64,000 nucleotides of DNA, taken from the NCBI RefSeq assembly GCF_013408925.1, contig NZ_JACCAB010000001.1:744001-808000 (forward strand), read 5' to 3'. Each line of letters begins with the position of its first letter. The stretch's first letter is position 1. A program made the position numbers and the translations under genes. The DNA comes from Pedococcus badiiscoriae (lineage in GTDB: Bacteria > Actinomycetota > Actinomycetes > Actinomycetales > Dermatophilaceae). A model generated the notes under the pieces. It saw nothing but the letters and a program-made list of their open reading frames with translations, was not told the DNA's origin and did no database searches. Shown piece by piece: positions 18,325-26,830 of this stretch.

Positions 18325-18986
18325 CGCGATCCGTGCACCGCCCGGCCGAGCACCGGGAGCCGGCGCTTGGCGACGGGCGCCCGGTCGACGTCGACCGCGG
18401 GGCGGGCCAGGGAGGGGTCGCGGTGGGCGAGGGCTTCGCGCAGCTGGGCCCGGCCGCGGTGGATGCGTGAGCGCACCGTGCCGAGCTTGACGCCGAGGGT
18501 GGCGGCGATCTCCTCGTAGGAGAGGCCCTCGATGTCGCACAGCACGACCGCGGCCCGGAAGTCCGGGGACAGGGCGTCGAGGGCGCGCTGCACGTCGTCG
18601 TCGAAGTGGGTGGCCTCGAACGCCGCCTCCGGCCCGGCCTCACGGGTGGGCAGGCGCGCGGCGGACTCGTCGGAGAGCGCGTCGAACCGGATCCGCTGCT
18701 TGCGGCGCATCTTGTCGAGGAAGACGTTGGTCGTGATGCGGTGCAGCCAGCCCTCGAAGGTGCCGGGCTGGTAGCTGTTCAGCGACCGGAAGACGCGGAT
18801 GAACACGTCGTGCGTGAGGTCCTCTGCGTCATACGGATTGCCGGTCAGCCGGTAGGCCAGCCGGTAGACGCGGGCAGAGTGCTGCTCGACGATCTCCTCC
18901 CAGGTCGGGGGCACCCACGCGGGCGCCTCGGGGACGTCCCCCTGGGCATCCTGTCGGGCCGAACCGATCGTGTCGGTCGCGGTCAC
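18321..18986 (-). CDS. sigE: ECF RNA polymerase sigma factor SigE
   Basis: A 221-residue sigma-70 family ECF factor. Region 2 has [34 protein letters not shown] sequence with the [10 protein letters not shown] core and MRRKQR region; region 4 has [25 protein letters not shown]. The start is the GTG at 18986, preceded by a strong GGAGGTGAGG. Region 4.2 and the RRKQRIRFD segment match the SigE/CseE group. It heads the operon sigE-rseA-htrA-tatB. An ECF-type promoter (GGAAC, 17 bp, CGTC) about 55-80 bp upstream suggests that it activates itself. Confidence 0.93.
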   Translation of the reverse strand: MTATDTIGSARQDAQGDVPEAPAWVPPTWEEIVEQHSARVYRLAYRLTGNPYDAEDLTHDVFIRVFRSLNSYQPGTFEGWLHRITTNVFLDKMRRKQRIRFDALSDESAARLPTREAGPEAAFEATHFDDDVQRALDALSPDFRAAVVLCDIEGLSYEEIAATLGVKLGTVRSRIHRGRAQLREALAHRDPSLARPAVDVDRAPVAKRRLPVLGRAVHGSR

Positions 18987-19039
18987 GTCCCTCACCTCCG
19001 TCGGGCGCCTGGCGGCGCACACACCCTGCATTCGGTCCA

Positions 19040-19065
19040 GACGACCGAACCGCTTGCATCGTTCC
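19040..19065 (-). promoter_or_regulatory. ECF-type promoter of sigE
   Basis: On the minus strand GGAAC (19065-19061), a 17-bp spacer and CGTC (19043-19040) match the ECF consensus seen for SigE-like factors. It points at sigE, with the start codon about 54 nt downstream of the -10. This would make a positive feedback loop. Confidence 0.6.
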
Positions 19066-19122
19066 CCAACAACCTGAGCGTTTCCTGTATGCCGCGTGCC
19101 CGGTTCGTCGTGCTTGCGGCAG

Positions 19123-19128
19123 TATGGT
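19123..19128 (+). promoter_or_regulatory. -10 hexamer TATGGT of a probable leaderless methyltransferase mRNA
   Basis: TATGGT ends 7 nt before the ATG at 19136; nothing resembling a Shine-Dalgarno site lies between. Confidence 0.5.
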
Positions 19129-19135
19129 TTGCCGC

Positions 19136-19768
19136 ATGAGCGCACAGAAGCCGGCCAGCTGGGCCTACGCCGAGGAGTTCGTCACCGAGAACGAGGTGAT
19201 CGAGTCCGCGCGGCGTCGGGGCGAGGAGCTGGGTGCCGTGCCGGTCGGCAACGGCGCGGGGGTGCTGCTGCGCCTGCTGGCGGCCGCGGTGAAGGCCAAG
19301 TCGGTCGTCGAGGTGGGCACCGGCGCCGGTACGTCGGGGCTGTGGTTGCTGCAGGGCATGCCGGAGGACGGCATCCTCACGACGATCGACGTGGAGGCCG
19401 AGCACCAGGGAGTGGCGAAGAAGGCCTACGCCGAGGCCGGGATCGCCCACCAGCGCACCCGGGTCATCACCGGCCGGGCCCTGGACGTGCTCCCCCGGAT
19501 GACGGACGGCGCGTACGACATGGTCGTCATCGACGGCGACAAGGTGGAGTACCCGGAGTACGTCAGCCACGGCGTCAGGCTGCTGCGTTCGGGTGGGGTG
19601 CTCGTGCTCGACAACATGCTCTGGCACGACAAGGTGGCCGACCCGGCGGCGCGCGACCAGCAGACATCGGTGCTGCGCGACCTGGGCAAGGCCCTGCGGG
19701 ACGACGAGCGGCTGATCCCGGCGCTGTTGCCGGTGGGCGACGGCGTCCTGGCGGCCGTCAAGCGCTGA
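19136..19768 (+). CDS. O-methyltransferase, SAM-dependent (Rv1220c-like)
   Basis: A 210-residue family 3 methyltransferase. The SAM site is [16 protein letters not shown] with the acidic residue in [21 protein letters not shown] is the metal/substrate aspartate region and [12 protein letters not shown] the C-terminal family motif. Related enzymes are Mg2+-dependent catechol O-methyltransferase-like proteins; the substrate is unknown. It is divergent from sigE, the same arrangement as Rv1220c/sigE in M. tuberculosis, so control by stress is plausible. ATG at 19136 is preferred over one 12 nt upstream because the -10 element sits in between. Confidence 0.88.
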   Translation: MSAQKPASWAYAEEFVTENEVIESARRRGEELGAVPVGNGAGVLLRLLAAAVKAKSVVEVGTGAGTSGLWLLQGMPEDGILTTIDVEAEHQGVAKKAYAEAGIAHQRTRVITGRALDVLPRMTDGAYDMVVIDGDKVEYPEYVSHGVRLLRSGGVLVLDNMLWHDKVADPAARDQQTSVLRDLGKALRDDERLIPALLPVGDGVLAAVKR

Positions 19769-19814
19769 CCCCGTCGGGCTGAGCCGATCGCAAGACGGTC
19801 AGGCGGTCATGTGG

Positions 19815-20171
19815 TCAGGCGGTGCCGGGGCCCGGCCCGCGGCGGAACCGACCGGGGCCCTCGGCGATGGCCACCACCTCGAACGGCTCGATCAGGATCG
19901 GGGCGGAACCGATGATCTCGCTGCCCGCGGACTCGGCCGCGGTCGCGGCGAACTCACGCTGGAAGTCGTCGCGGTAGACCTTCTCGTCGAAGACGTAGGT
20001 GCCCTCGAACCACTGGCCCTCGACCATCCGCCAGGTCTTGAAGGCCAGACCGTCGAGGAACATGAACTTGGCCATGGACGTGCCCACGACGTAGTCACGC
20101 AGCTCCTGGGCGACGCCACCTCCTGCGGCCTCCAGGGACCACCGCACGCTCAGTCCGTATCCGGCGTTCAT
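19815..20171 (-). CDS. Small conserved protein of unknown function
   Basis: A 118-residue soluble protein. The core YVVGTSMAKFMFLDGLAFKTW and WFEGTYVFDEKVYRDDFQRE recall dimeric alpha-beta barrel proteins such as the YdhR group; this is a weak recollection. No catalytic motif is clear. The ATG overlaps the stop of the leucyl aminopeptidase gene by 4 bp (ATGA), so the two are co-translated. The open frame continues upstream inside the aminopeptidase gene, but that is a shadow. Confidence 0.7.
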   Translation of the reverse strand: MNAGYGLSVRWSLEAAGGGVAQELRDYVVGTSMAKFMFLDGLAFKTWRMVEGQWFEGTYVFDEKVYRDDFQREFAATAAESAGSEIIGSAPILIEPFEVVAIAEGPGRFRRGPGPGTA

Positions 20172-21691
20172 GACATCTCCTCCAGCCAGGTCAGCAGCAG
20201 GCGGGCACCGAAGCCCGTCCCGCCCTTGGTCAGCAGTCCGCGGTCGACGTCCGAGCGACCGACCCCGGCGATGTCGAGGTGTGCCCAGCGTCGCGCGCCC
20301 ACGAACTCGCGCAGGAACAATGCTGCCGAGATCGAGCCGCCGCCGCCTCCGCTGCCCGCTATGTGGTTGATGTCCGCCACGTCGCTGTCCAGGCCGGCGC
20401 GGTAGTCCTCCACCAGGGGCATCGGCCACAGCAGCTCCCCGGTCGCCTCACCCGCCGCGACGAGAGCGGCGGTGACGGCGTCGTCGGTGCCGAAGACCGG
20501 GGCCATCGACCGGCCCAGCGCCACCCGGGCGGCCCCGGTGAGCGTCGCGACGTCGAGCAGCACCGCCGGGTCGAGGCGCAGGTCCGCGTAGGCGAGCGCG
20601 TCGGCCATCACGATGCGGCCCTCCGCGTCCGTGTTGCCGATCTCGACGGTGCGACCGCCGTACTGCGTGATGACGTCAGAGGGACGGTATGCCGCGCCGC
20701 CGACGCCGTTCTCGGCGAGCGCCAGCAGCCCGGTCACCTTCACCGGCACGTCGAGCTCACGACAGGCCGCGAGCACGGCGAGCACCACGGCCGCACCGCT
20801 CATGTCGGTCTTCATCGGGAGCATCGCCTCGGCGGGCTTGATGTCGAGGCCGCCGGTGTCGAAGGTGATCCCCTTGCCGACCAGGACGACTCGCGGCGTC
20901 CTCGCGGTGGCTCCCGCCGGGACGTGGTCCAGCTGGACCAGCCGGGGTGGGGTCGCGGAAGCGGCGCCCACCGCCAGCAGGCCGCCGAAGCCCTCCGCCT
21001 TCAGCTCGCGCTCGCCCCACACGCGCACGTCGAGGCCGCTGCGGCCGGCCAGGGTCCTGGCCTGGGCGGCGACCCAGGCGGGGTTCTTGATGTTGGACGG
21101 GACGACCGCGAGGTTGCGGGCCAGCATGGTGGCCCGGGCCCGCACGACCGAGCGCCGGACCGTCGGGTCGTCGAAGGAGCCGACGAGCACGATCTCCCCC
21201 ACGGGGGCGGTGGCGGGCGTGGCTTTGTCGCCGACCCACCGCGGGCTGGAGTACCCGCCGAGTGCCAGTCCCTCCGCCAGGGCGGACTGCGCGGCACGGG
21301 CCGCACCACTGCCGAGCAGGCTCACGACGGCGGCGCGGCCCTTCACGGCCCGCCCGAGGGCGGCACCAGCCGTCCGCAGCTGCGACGGGCTCGAGTCCGC
21401 GACCCCCACCAGCAGCACCGTCCGGACGGGTCGCTCCCCCGGGACCAGCGGGATCCGGGTGATCGAACCAGCCTTCGCCGTGGGCTCGTGCGCTGCCACC
21501 ACGTCGCCGGCGTCGAGGCCCACCAGGGCCAGGGCGGCCGGCACCGCTCCGGTCGCGGGCAGGCCGCCGGTGGGGACCGGCACTGCCAGCACGAGGTCGG
21601 TGGGATCGAGGTCGGCGAGGACGTCCGCCAGGGGTTCGGCGGAGGTCGTCCAGGCGCTGGACGCGGGATCGAGCAGTTCGGGTGCAGGCAC
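20168..21691 (-). CDS. pepA: Leucyl aminopeptidase (M17 family)
   Basis: A 507-residue cytoplasmic peptidase that removes N-terminal residues, using two metal ions. The N-terminal domain covers about 1-180. The catalytic domain has LVGKGITFDTGGLDIKPAE, with the Lys and Asp ligands, and the signature NTDAEGRIVMADALAYAD, with the Asp/Glu ligands and catalytic Arg. VADINHIAGSGGGGGSISAA is near the C-terminus. The GTG at 21691 is chosen because a TAGGGT element lies 7 nt upstream; no ribosome site is seen, so the mRNA is probably leaderless. Confidence 0.9.
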   Translation of the reverse strand: MPAPELLDPASSAWTTSAEPLADVLADLDPTDLVLAVPVPTGGLPATGAVPAALALVGLDAGDVVAAHEPTAKAGSITRIPLVPGERPVRTVLLVGVADSSPSQLRTAGAALGRAVKGRAAVVSLLGSGAARAAQSALAEGLALGGYSSPRWVGDKATPATAPVGEIVLVGSFDDPTVRRSVVRARATMLARNLAVVPSNIKNPAWVAAQARTLAGRSGLDVRVWGERELKAEGFGGLLAVGAASATPPRLVQLDHVPAGATARTPRVVLVGKGITFDTGGLDIKPAEAMLPMKTDMSGAAVVLAVLAACRELDVPVKVTGLLALAENGVGGAAYRPSDVITQYGGRTVEIGNTDAEGRIVMADALAYADLRLDPAVLLDVATLTGAARVALGRSMAPVFGTDDAVTAALVAAGEATGELLWPMPLVEDYRAGLDSDVADINHIAGSGGGGGSISAALFLREFVGARRWAHLDIAGVGRSDVDRGLLTKGGTGFGARLLLTWLEEMS

Positions 21692-21698
21692 GGACCCG

Positions 21699-21704
21699 AC
21701 CCTA
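21699..21704 (-). promoter_or_regulatory. -10 hexamer TAGGGT of a probable leaderless pepA mRNA
   Basis: Read on the minus strand, TAGGGT ends 7 nt before the GTG at 21691. Confidence 0.5.
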
Positions 21705-21779
21705 CCCACCTGGGCCCCACCGCCCGTCCTTCCCCTCACGCCGCCCACGGTCGGCCCGCGGCACACCCGGTGGACGCGC

Positions 21780-21815
21780 GAGGACCCCCGACGGTCGCTG
21801 CCGCCGGGGGTCCTC
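21780..21815 (-). terminator. Hairpin downstream of the DUF3117 gene
   Basis: A 10-bp perfect stem pairs GAGGACCCCC (21780-21789) with GGGGGTCCTC (21806-21815) around a 16-nt loop. It starts 17 nt after the DUF3117 stop on the minus strand and lies before the pepA promoter, as expected of a terminator separating the two. No T-run follows. Confidence 0.65.
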
Positions 21816-21832
21816 GAAACGTGCGGTGAAGG

Positions 21833-22006
21833 CTACTTGAGGCCCTCGCAGTTGGTGATCGCGTCGCCGAGCGCGCGGACCTCGTCTGGGGTCATCTCGA
21901 CCACGAGGCGACCGCCGCCTTCGAGGGGCATGCGCAGCACGATGCCGCGACCTTCCTTGGTCACCTCGAGCGGGCCGTCGCCGGTCCTCGGCTTCATTGC
22001 CGCCAT
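21833..22006 (-). CDS. DUF3117 family small protein
   Basis: A 57-residue protein almost identical in pattern to the actinobacterial DUF3117 family: MAAMKPRTGDGPLEVTKEGR, then a short basic/hydrophobic beta region, MTPDEVRALGDAI and a C-terminal NCEGLK. The function is unknown, but it is nearly universal in Actinobacteria. Start ATG at 22006 with GGAAGGAC upstream; a longer open frame exists but does not match the family. It stands alone on the minus strand, ended by a hairpin. Confidence 0.9.
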   Translation of the reverse strand: MAAMKPRTGDGPLEVTKEGRGIVLRMPLEGGGRLVVEMTPDEVRALGDAITNCEGLK

Positions 22007-22161
22007 GAGTGTCCTTCCGTTTGGCGTGGTCGGCTGCTGGCCACGCGGATCCACGCCAGTGCCTGTGATCATCCCCGCGCGCGCCAGATTTGCTCCATTA
22101 TCCCGTGAACCCGCTCACAGGCGAAATCCGGGTCGGACGACGGTCCGGCAGGATGGCGCGC

Positions 22162-22980
22162 ATGACCGACACCGCCGACACCGCCCTCCCGCCGCAGTCC
22201 CCCGTCGTCGTCGAACGGGACGGCGCGGTGGCCACTGTGCGGCTGAACCGCCCCGAGGCGATGAACTCCCTCGACATCGCCACCAAGGAAGCGCTGGTCA
22301 CAGCCCTGACCGACGTCGCCGAGGACCGGACGGTGCGCTGCGTGGTGCTGACCGGCAGTGGTCGAGCCTTCTGCGTGGGGCAGGACCTGCGTGAGCACGT
22401 CACCTTCCTGCAGCGCGACGACCCGGCCCTGTGGGACACCGTCGCGAAGCACTACAACCCGATCGTCGAGCTGCTCGCCACGATGGACAAGCCCGTCATC
22501 GCTGCCGTCAACGGTGTCGCTGCCGGCGCTGGTGCGGGCTTCGCCCTCGCCGCGGACTTCCGCGTCCTGGTCGACACGGCGGGCTTCAACCTGGCGTTCG
22601 CCGGCATCGCGCTGTCCTGCGACTCCGGGACGTCCTGGTCGCTGCAGCGGATCGTCGGCCCGGCCAGGGCCAAGGAGCTCCTCCTGCTGCCGCGCACCGT
22701 CCCGGCGGACGAGTGCCTGGCCCTGGGGCTGGTCACCCGCGTCGTGTCGGCCGAGGACTTCGAGTCGGCGGTGCGCGAGCTGGCGACGACCCTGGCGGCG
22801 GGACCGACGCTGGCCTACGGCTCGATCCGCCGCGCCGTGGCGTTCAGTGCGGGGCACGGCCTGAGCGAGTCCCTTGCGCGGGAGGGTGAGTACATGAGCC
22901 TCACCGGGGCGACCGCCGACCACCGCGCCGCGGTCGCGGCCTTCCTGGCCAAGGAGAAGCCCACCTTCACCGGCGAGTGA
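22162..22980 (+). CDS. Enoyl-CoA hydratase/isomerase (PaaG-like)
   Basis: A 272-residue crotonase-fold enzyme. ATVRLNRPEAMNSLD, VVLTGSGRAFCVGQDL and AAVNGVAAGAGAGFALAADF form the CoA and oxyanion regions; LAFAGIALSCDSGTSWSLQ includes the Asp typical of the PaaG isomerase group in place of the second Glu. It would act on 2-enoyl-CoA or ring-opened aromatic CoA intermediates. Start ATG at 22162; an ATG 9 nt upstream is possible. It is a single gene, convergent with the glycosyltransferase pair. No other phenylacetate genes are nearby. Confidence 0.85.
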   Translation: MTDTADTALPPQSPVVVERDGAVATVRLNRPEAMNSLDIATKEALVTALTDVAEDRTVRCVVLTGSGRAFCVGQDLREHVTFLQRDDPALWDTVAKHYNPIVELLATMDKPVIAAVNGVAAGAGAGFALAADFRVLVDTAGFNLAFAGIALSCDSGTSWSLQRIVGPARAKELLLLPRTVPADECLALGLVTRVVSAEDFESAVRELATTLAAGPTLAYGSIRRAVAFSAGHGLSESLAREGEYMSLTGATADHRAAVAAFLAKEKPTFTGE

Positions 22981-23023
22981 CACGAGCGGCGGGACAGCAC
23001 CCAAAAGCAGGTATGCCGTCCGG

Positions 23024-24298
23024 TCACGGAGGCGTGGACGCCCAGGGCGTGTACGTCAGCAGGGTGCAGGTGAACCAGAAGAGCCCGATGAGCAGGGTCA
23101 CCGCGACGACCCCGACCCGGCGACGCCAGTGGGCCACGACCCGGGCCCCGGTCGACGTGCGCATCGCCACGGAGGCGACCACTGCGGCGATCGGGAAGTC
23201 CAGCAGCAGGAAGCGCCACATGCTGGTGATCGGTCGCACGACCGCGAGCAGGTACAGCGGGTAGGCCAGCGCCCACACCCGCAGCTCGACCGCCAGCCAC
23301 CGACCGTGCCGACCCACGATGAGCGCGATGTAGGTGGCCACCAGGGCCACCAGGATCGTCACCCCGGCCACGCCGTGCGCCTCCCAGGCCCACGACAGCC
23401 AGAGCACGAACGGGCCGGAGGCAGGCTTCTGGCCCCAGGCCGCCTGCACGTCGAAGAAGGCCATCGGCAGCCCGCTGATGACCCCGACCACGACCGGCCA
23501 GGCGACCGAGGACACCGCCGTGGACACGAGCATCAGGGCGGCCGAGACGCGCTGGCCGCGCAGCGGCACCACCCCGGCCGCCTTGTCCTCCCGCCAGCGC
23601 AGCACCAGGTGCGCGATCGCCGCGCAGGCGATCGCCGGAGCCGCGGCACGGGTGAAACCCAGGACGATGGTCACGACCGCCACCCACGCATACCGACGCT
23701 GCATGAGCAGCAGCAGGGATCCCGCGATGAGCACTCCGGCCAGGGCCTCGGTGTATGGCATGACGAGGATGCTGGTCGCGGGATAGAGGCACCAGAGTGC
23801 GCCGGTGACCAGCGCCAGCCGCTCACGCGCCGGCTGTGGCGAGGCGTGCACCGCATAGTTGAAGCAGCGCCACACCAGCAGGGTGCAACCGGCGCCGAGC
23901 ACGAGGTTGAGCCCCACCCCGGCCACCTCGAACGGCAGCCCGATGGCCATCAGGGCCCGCACCATCATGGGGAAGGCCGGGTAGAACGCCCACGCGCTGT
24001 AGGTGAGCAGCCCGGTGTCGGGATCCGCGGGCAACGGGACGGGATAGCCCTGCGTCGCGACCCGCCGGTACCAGATGCTGTCCCAGCCACGCAGGATGTC
24101 GCCGACGGACGGGTCGATGTGACCGACCCCGGCCGGCGTCTGGAACCACGTCGCCGCCACCCAGATGGCGACGAAGGCGATGACCCGGGTCACGGCATAC
24201 ACCAGCAGCAGGAACACGACCGGGCGACGCAGCGCCCACTGGCCCAGGGCACTGCGGCCCTGGGACGTCACGATGGCCCGCAGGCCGGTCACGGTCAC
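23024..24298 (-). CDS. Polytopic membrane mannosyltransferase (PIG-V-like)
   Basis: A 424-residue membrane protein with about 9-11 hydrophobic helices. An extracytoplasmic first loop holds SVGDILRGWDSIWYRRVATQ and WAFYPAFPMMVRAL, the acidic WDSxWY pattern seen in GPI mannosyltransferase PIG-V-like and related polyprenol-phosphate-mannose-dependent enzymes. The start is GTG, overlapping the stop of its paralogue (GTGA, 24295-24298). The two proteins share layout and motifs and so arose by duplication. A role in mannosylating cell-envelope lipids or proteins is inference. Confidence 0.75.
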   Translation of the reverse strand: MTVTGLRAIVTSQGRSALGQWALRRPVVFLLLVYAVTRVIAFVAIWVAATWFQTPAGVGHIDPSVGDILRGWDSIWYRRVATQGYPVPLPADPDTGLLTYSAWAFYPAFPMMVRALMAIGLPFEVAGVGLNLVLGAGCTLLVWRCFNYAVHASPQPARERLALVTGALWCLYPATSILVMPYTEALAGVLIAGSLLLLMQRRYAWVAVVTIVLGFTRAAAPAIACAAIAHLVLRWREDKAAGVVPLRGQRVSAALMLVSTAVSSVAWPVVVGVISGLPMAFFDVQAAWGQKPASGPFVLWLSWAWEAHGVAGVTILVALVATYIALIVGRHGRWLAVELRVWALAYPLYLLAVVRPITSMWRFLLLDFPIAAVVASVAMRTSTGARVVAHWRRRVGVVAVTLLIGLFWFTCTLLTYTPWASTPP

Positions 24299-25485
24299 GG
24301 CGGGTAGTCCGACGGCGGGACGAAGACGAGCAGCTTCCAGATCCACAGGATCTGTCCCACCACGCCGACGGCGACCAGGACGGCGGTGCGGGTCCACAGC
24401 CACCTCGCCGGGCGGTCCAGCCAGCCGCCGCCGAGCACCACCGCCACCAGCGGGAAGAGTGGGATGGCGTACCGGAAGATGCTGGTGAAGGGGTCGAGGA
24501 CCACGGCGAGGTATGCCGGGTAGGCCAGGCACCAGACGCGCAGCTCAGGTCCCAGCCGGGTCGCCCAGGGACCGCAGGTGAGCACGACGATGGTGGTGAC
24601 GAGGCCCGCCAGGGCCACCGGTCCGTAGACGTCGGCCCCTTCGAGGCCGCGGAAGGCCCACTGCGACATGCCGAGCCACGGCTTGAACGGCTCGATCCGC
24701 CCACCCATGCGCCAGGCCGCCATCGTGTCGGTGTACGCCGTCCGCGACCCGGTGACCTGCCAGGCGATGAGCGGCCAGGCCACGGCGCCGACGGCAGAGG
24801 CGACCAGCGCGAAGGCCCCTGCGGCATACTCCCCGGCGTCGATGGGGTCCGTGGCGCGGCGACGCCACCGCAGCCAGAGCATCGCGGCCACGACGACGGC
24901 CACGGGGACGGCGATGGGCCGGGTCACCCCGAGCAGCAGCGCGAGCGCGCCAGTGGCCAGCCAGTTCTGCTTCATCAGCGCCCACAGCAGGGCGCAGAGG
25001 ACGAGCATCGCGATCGCCTCGGTGTAGGCGATCTGCAACGCGACGGCGGCCGGGTAGGCACCCCAGACGGCGACCGTCGCCAGGGCCACCCGGTCGCCGA
25101 GCCGGTCGGACAGGAGCCTGGCCATGATGACCGCAGCCCCCAGGCCGCAGACCAGGGACAGCGACGACGCCACGATCGGGAAGCCGAGCCCCGTGGCGGA
25201 CATGAGCATCCGGGACAGCAGCGGGAACACCGGGTAGAACGCCCAGGCGTTCTGCGCGACGCGACCGGTCGCGCCGTCGACGGGCAGCACGTGCGGGTAG
25301 CCGTGCTCGGCGATGTGCCGGTACCAGCTGCCGTCCCACAGCACCGTCATGTCGAGGGGTTCGACGGTCGGGCCGGTCCAGTCCGGCATGACCGCCTGGT
25401 CGTGGCTGGCGAGCACGAGCAGCAGGGCGGACACGGCGCGGAGCGCAAGGTAGACGAGAGCCACCCTCGCGGTGAGGGTGCGCAT
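24295..25485 (-). CDS. Polytopic membrane mannosyltransferase (PIG-V-like), paralogue
   Basis: A 396-residue membrane protein with about 9-10 helices. The first outer loop carries MTVLWDGSWYRHIAEHGYP and NAWAFYPVFPLLSRML, parallel to WDSIWYRR and WAFYPAFP in the downstream paralogue. AYTEAIAMLVLCALLWALM and GVTRPIAVP match the family. The ATG shares one base with the tag stop (TGATG at 25487-25483), so it is coupled to tag. Substrates are unknown; dolichol- or polyprenyl-phosphate mannose as donor is the family expectation. Confidence 0.75.
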   Translation of the reverse strand: MRTLTARVALVYLALRAVSALLLVLASHDQAVMPDWTGPTVEPLDMTVLWDGSWYRHIAEHGYPHVLPVDGATGRVAQNAWAFYPVFPLLSRMLMSATGLGFPIVASSLSLVCGLGAAVIMARLLSDRLGDRVALATVAVWGAYPAAVALQIAYTEAIAMLVLCALLWALMKQNWLATGALALLLGVTRPIAVPVAVVVAAMLWLRWRRRATDPIDAGEYAAGAFALVASAVGAVAWPLIAWQVTGSRTAYTDTMAAWRMGGRIEPFKPWLGMSQWAFRGLEGADVYGPVALAGLVTTIVVLTCGPWATRLGPELRVWCLAYPAYLAVVLDPFTSIFRYAIPLFPLVAVVLGGGWLDRPARWLWTRTAVLVAVGVVGQILWIWKLLVFVPPSDYPP

Positions 25486-26066
25486 CACGGGGGCCCACCG
25501 GCCCGGTGGCACCCGGTCAGGTGGTCGTCCACCAGCCCGCAGGCCTGCATGGCGGCATACATCGTGGTGGGGCCGACGAAGACGAAGCCGGCCTTCTTCA
25601 ACGCCTTCGCGAGCGCCACCGACTCCGGCGAGGTGGCACGCAGCTGGTCCGTGGTCGCGGGGGCGACGTGGTGCTCGGGGACGTGCGACCAGATGAGCTG
25701 GTCGAGTCCACCGTGCTCCCGCAGCGCCAGCACGGCCGCGGCGTTGTGGATGGCGGCGTCGACCTTGAGGCGGTTGCGGACGATCCCGGTGTCGGACATC
25801 AGGCGCGCGCGGTCGGCCTCGCCGAACGCCGCGACGACCTCGGGGTCGAAGTCGGCGAAGGCCCTGCGGAAACCCTGGCGCTTGCGCAGGATGGTGATCC
25901 AGGCGAGCCCGGACTGGAAGGCCTCCAGGGTGAGCCGCTCGTAGAGCGGCTGCTCGCCGTGGACGGGCACACCCCACTCCGTGTCGTGGTAGGCGAGGTA
26001 CTCGGGCGCCGAGCCGGCCCAGGCGCACCGGGCGAGCCCGTCGGCGCCCACCGTCAGGCCGCTCAC
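25485..26066 (-). CDS. tag: DNA-3-methyladenine glycosylase I
   Basis: A 193-residue helix-hairpin-helix glycosylase that removes 3-methyladenine from DNA. The zinc-snap ligands are all present: Cys14, His27, His182 and Cys186. Family motifs are CAWAGSAPEYLAYHDTEWG, LFE-type LTLEAFQSGLAWITILRKRQ, GIVRNRLKVDAAIHNA and FVGPTTMYAAMQACGLVDDH. The length is normal. It overlaps the SRPBCC gene by 4 bp upstream and the glycosyltransferase by 1 bp downstream, so an alkylation-repair gene leads into envelope genes. In mycobacteria tag lies near DUF3117, as here. Confidence 0.95.
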   Translation of the reverse strand: MSGLTVGADGLARCAWAGSAPEYLAYHDTEWGVPVHGEQPLYERLTLEAFQSGLAWITILRKRQGFRRAFADFDPEVVAAFGEADRARLMSDTGIVRNRLKVDAAIHNAAAVLALREHGGLDQLIWSHVPEHHVAPATTDQLRATSPESVALAKALKKAGFVFVGPTTMYAAMQACGLVDDHLTGCHRAGGPP

Positions 26067-26518
26067 CGGTGGCGCTCGTCGGCCCGGGCGATCATGGCGT
26101 CCACGGCTCGGCCGTAGAGCCAGTCGCTCGCCCGGCGCAGCACCGGCGCGAAGGCGCGCTTGAACGGCAGGGGCCGCACCACGACGTCCTCACGCCAGTC
26201 CAGACGCGTGCCGTCGCCCACCGGTTCAACGCGGATCTCCGCCCAGCCCCCGAGCAGCCGACCCGTCTTGACGACCCGGAAGCGGCCCACCCCCGCCGCG
26301 TCCGGCGGCTCCCAGATCGTCACGAGCATGGAGTCGGAGAACGCCAGGGGCCCCAGCCCGCTCAGACCCGCGAAACCCCAGCCCGGCCGCGGAGAGCCCG
26401 CGTCGACCCTCATGCGGGTGAGCGGCATCCAGTCCCCGTATGCCGCGAAGTCGGTCACGACGTCCCACACGGTGGGGGACGGCGCGGCGCAGTAGCGGAT
26501 GAGGTGGAGTTCGGCCAT
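26063..26518 (-). CDS. SRPBCC (polyketide cyclase/START-like) family protein
   Basis: A 151-residue helix-grip fold protein. AAPSPTVWDVVTDFAAYGDW is the usual first helix-loop, and LDWREDVVVRPLPFKRAFAP with a C-terminal long helix completes the fold. Such proteins bind hydrophobic ligands; the ligand is unknown. It overlaps tag by 4 bp and follows the DivIVA-like gene by 3 bp, so it is in the same minus-strand operon. Confidence 0.8.
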   Translation of the reverse strand: MAELHLIRYCAAPSPTVWDVVTDFAAYGDWMPLTRMRVDAGSPRPGWGFAGLSGLGPLAFSDSMLVTIWEPPDAAGVGRFRVVKTGRLLGGWAEIRVEPVGDGTRLDWREDVVVRPLPFKRAFAPVLRRASDWLYGRAVDAMIARADERHR

Positions 26519-26521
26519 GGG

Positions 26522-26794
26522 TCAGCGGCGGGGGTCGCTGCCGGCCTCGAGCTCCGCGATCCTGGCCTGGAGCTGGTCGAGCACTGCGTCCACCTGGTCC
26601 ATCCGGTAGCCGCGCAGAGCCGTGTCGAACCGCAGGGCAGAGATCTCCCCGGAGCCGAAGTCCTGGGTGAGGACCGGGTCGGCCTGGGTCCTGGTCGCCT
26701 CTGCGAGGGGGTCGTAGCCGACCCGTCCGGCGACGAGGGCGGCGAACGCGCCGATGACCAGCACGCCGACCGCGATGAAGAAGACCCAGATCAC
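26522..26794 (-). CDS. Small membrane protein with DivIVA-type segment
   Basis: A 90-residue protein with GTG start. An N-terminal helix (WVFFIAVGVLVIGAFAALVAG) is followed by a short DivIVA motif: SALRFDTALRGYRMDQVDAV, then the coiled coil LDQLQARIAELEAG. DivIVA proteins mark poles and curved membranes; here only the first domain and a short coil are kept. It probably begins the operon with the SRPBCC protein, tag and two mannosyltransferases. Similar proteins occur next to tag in other actinobacteria. Confidence 0.8.
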   Translation of the reverse strand: MIWVFFIAVGVLVIGAFAALVAGRVGYDPLAEATRTQADPVLTQDFGSGEISALRFDTALRGYRMDQVDAVLDQLQARIAELEAGSDPRR

Positions 26795-26830
26795 CGGGCG
26801 ATCGTCGCACGAACTCCTGTGACGACCTAG

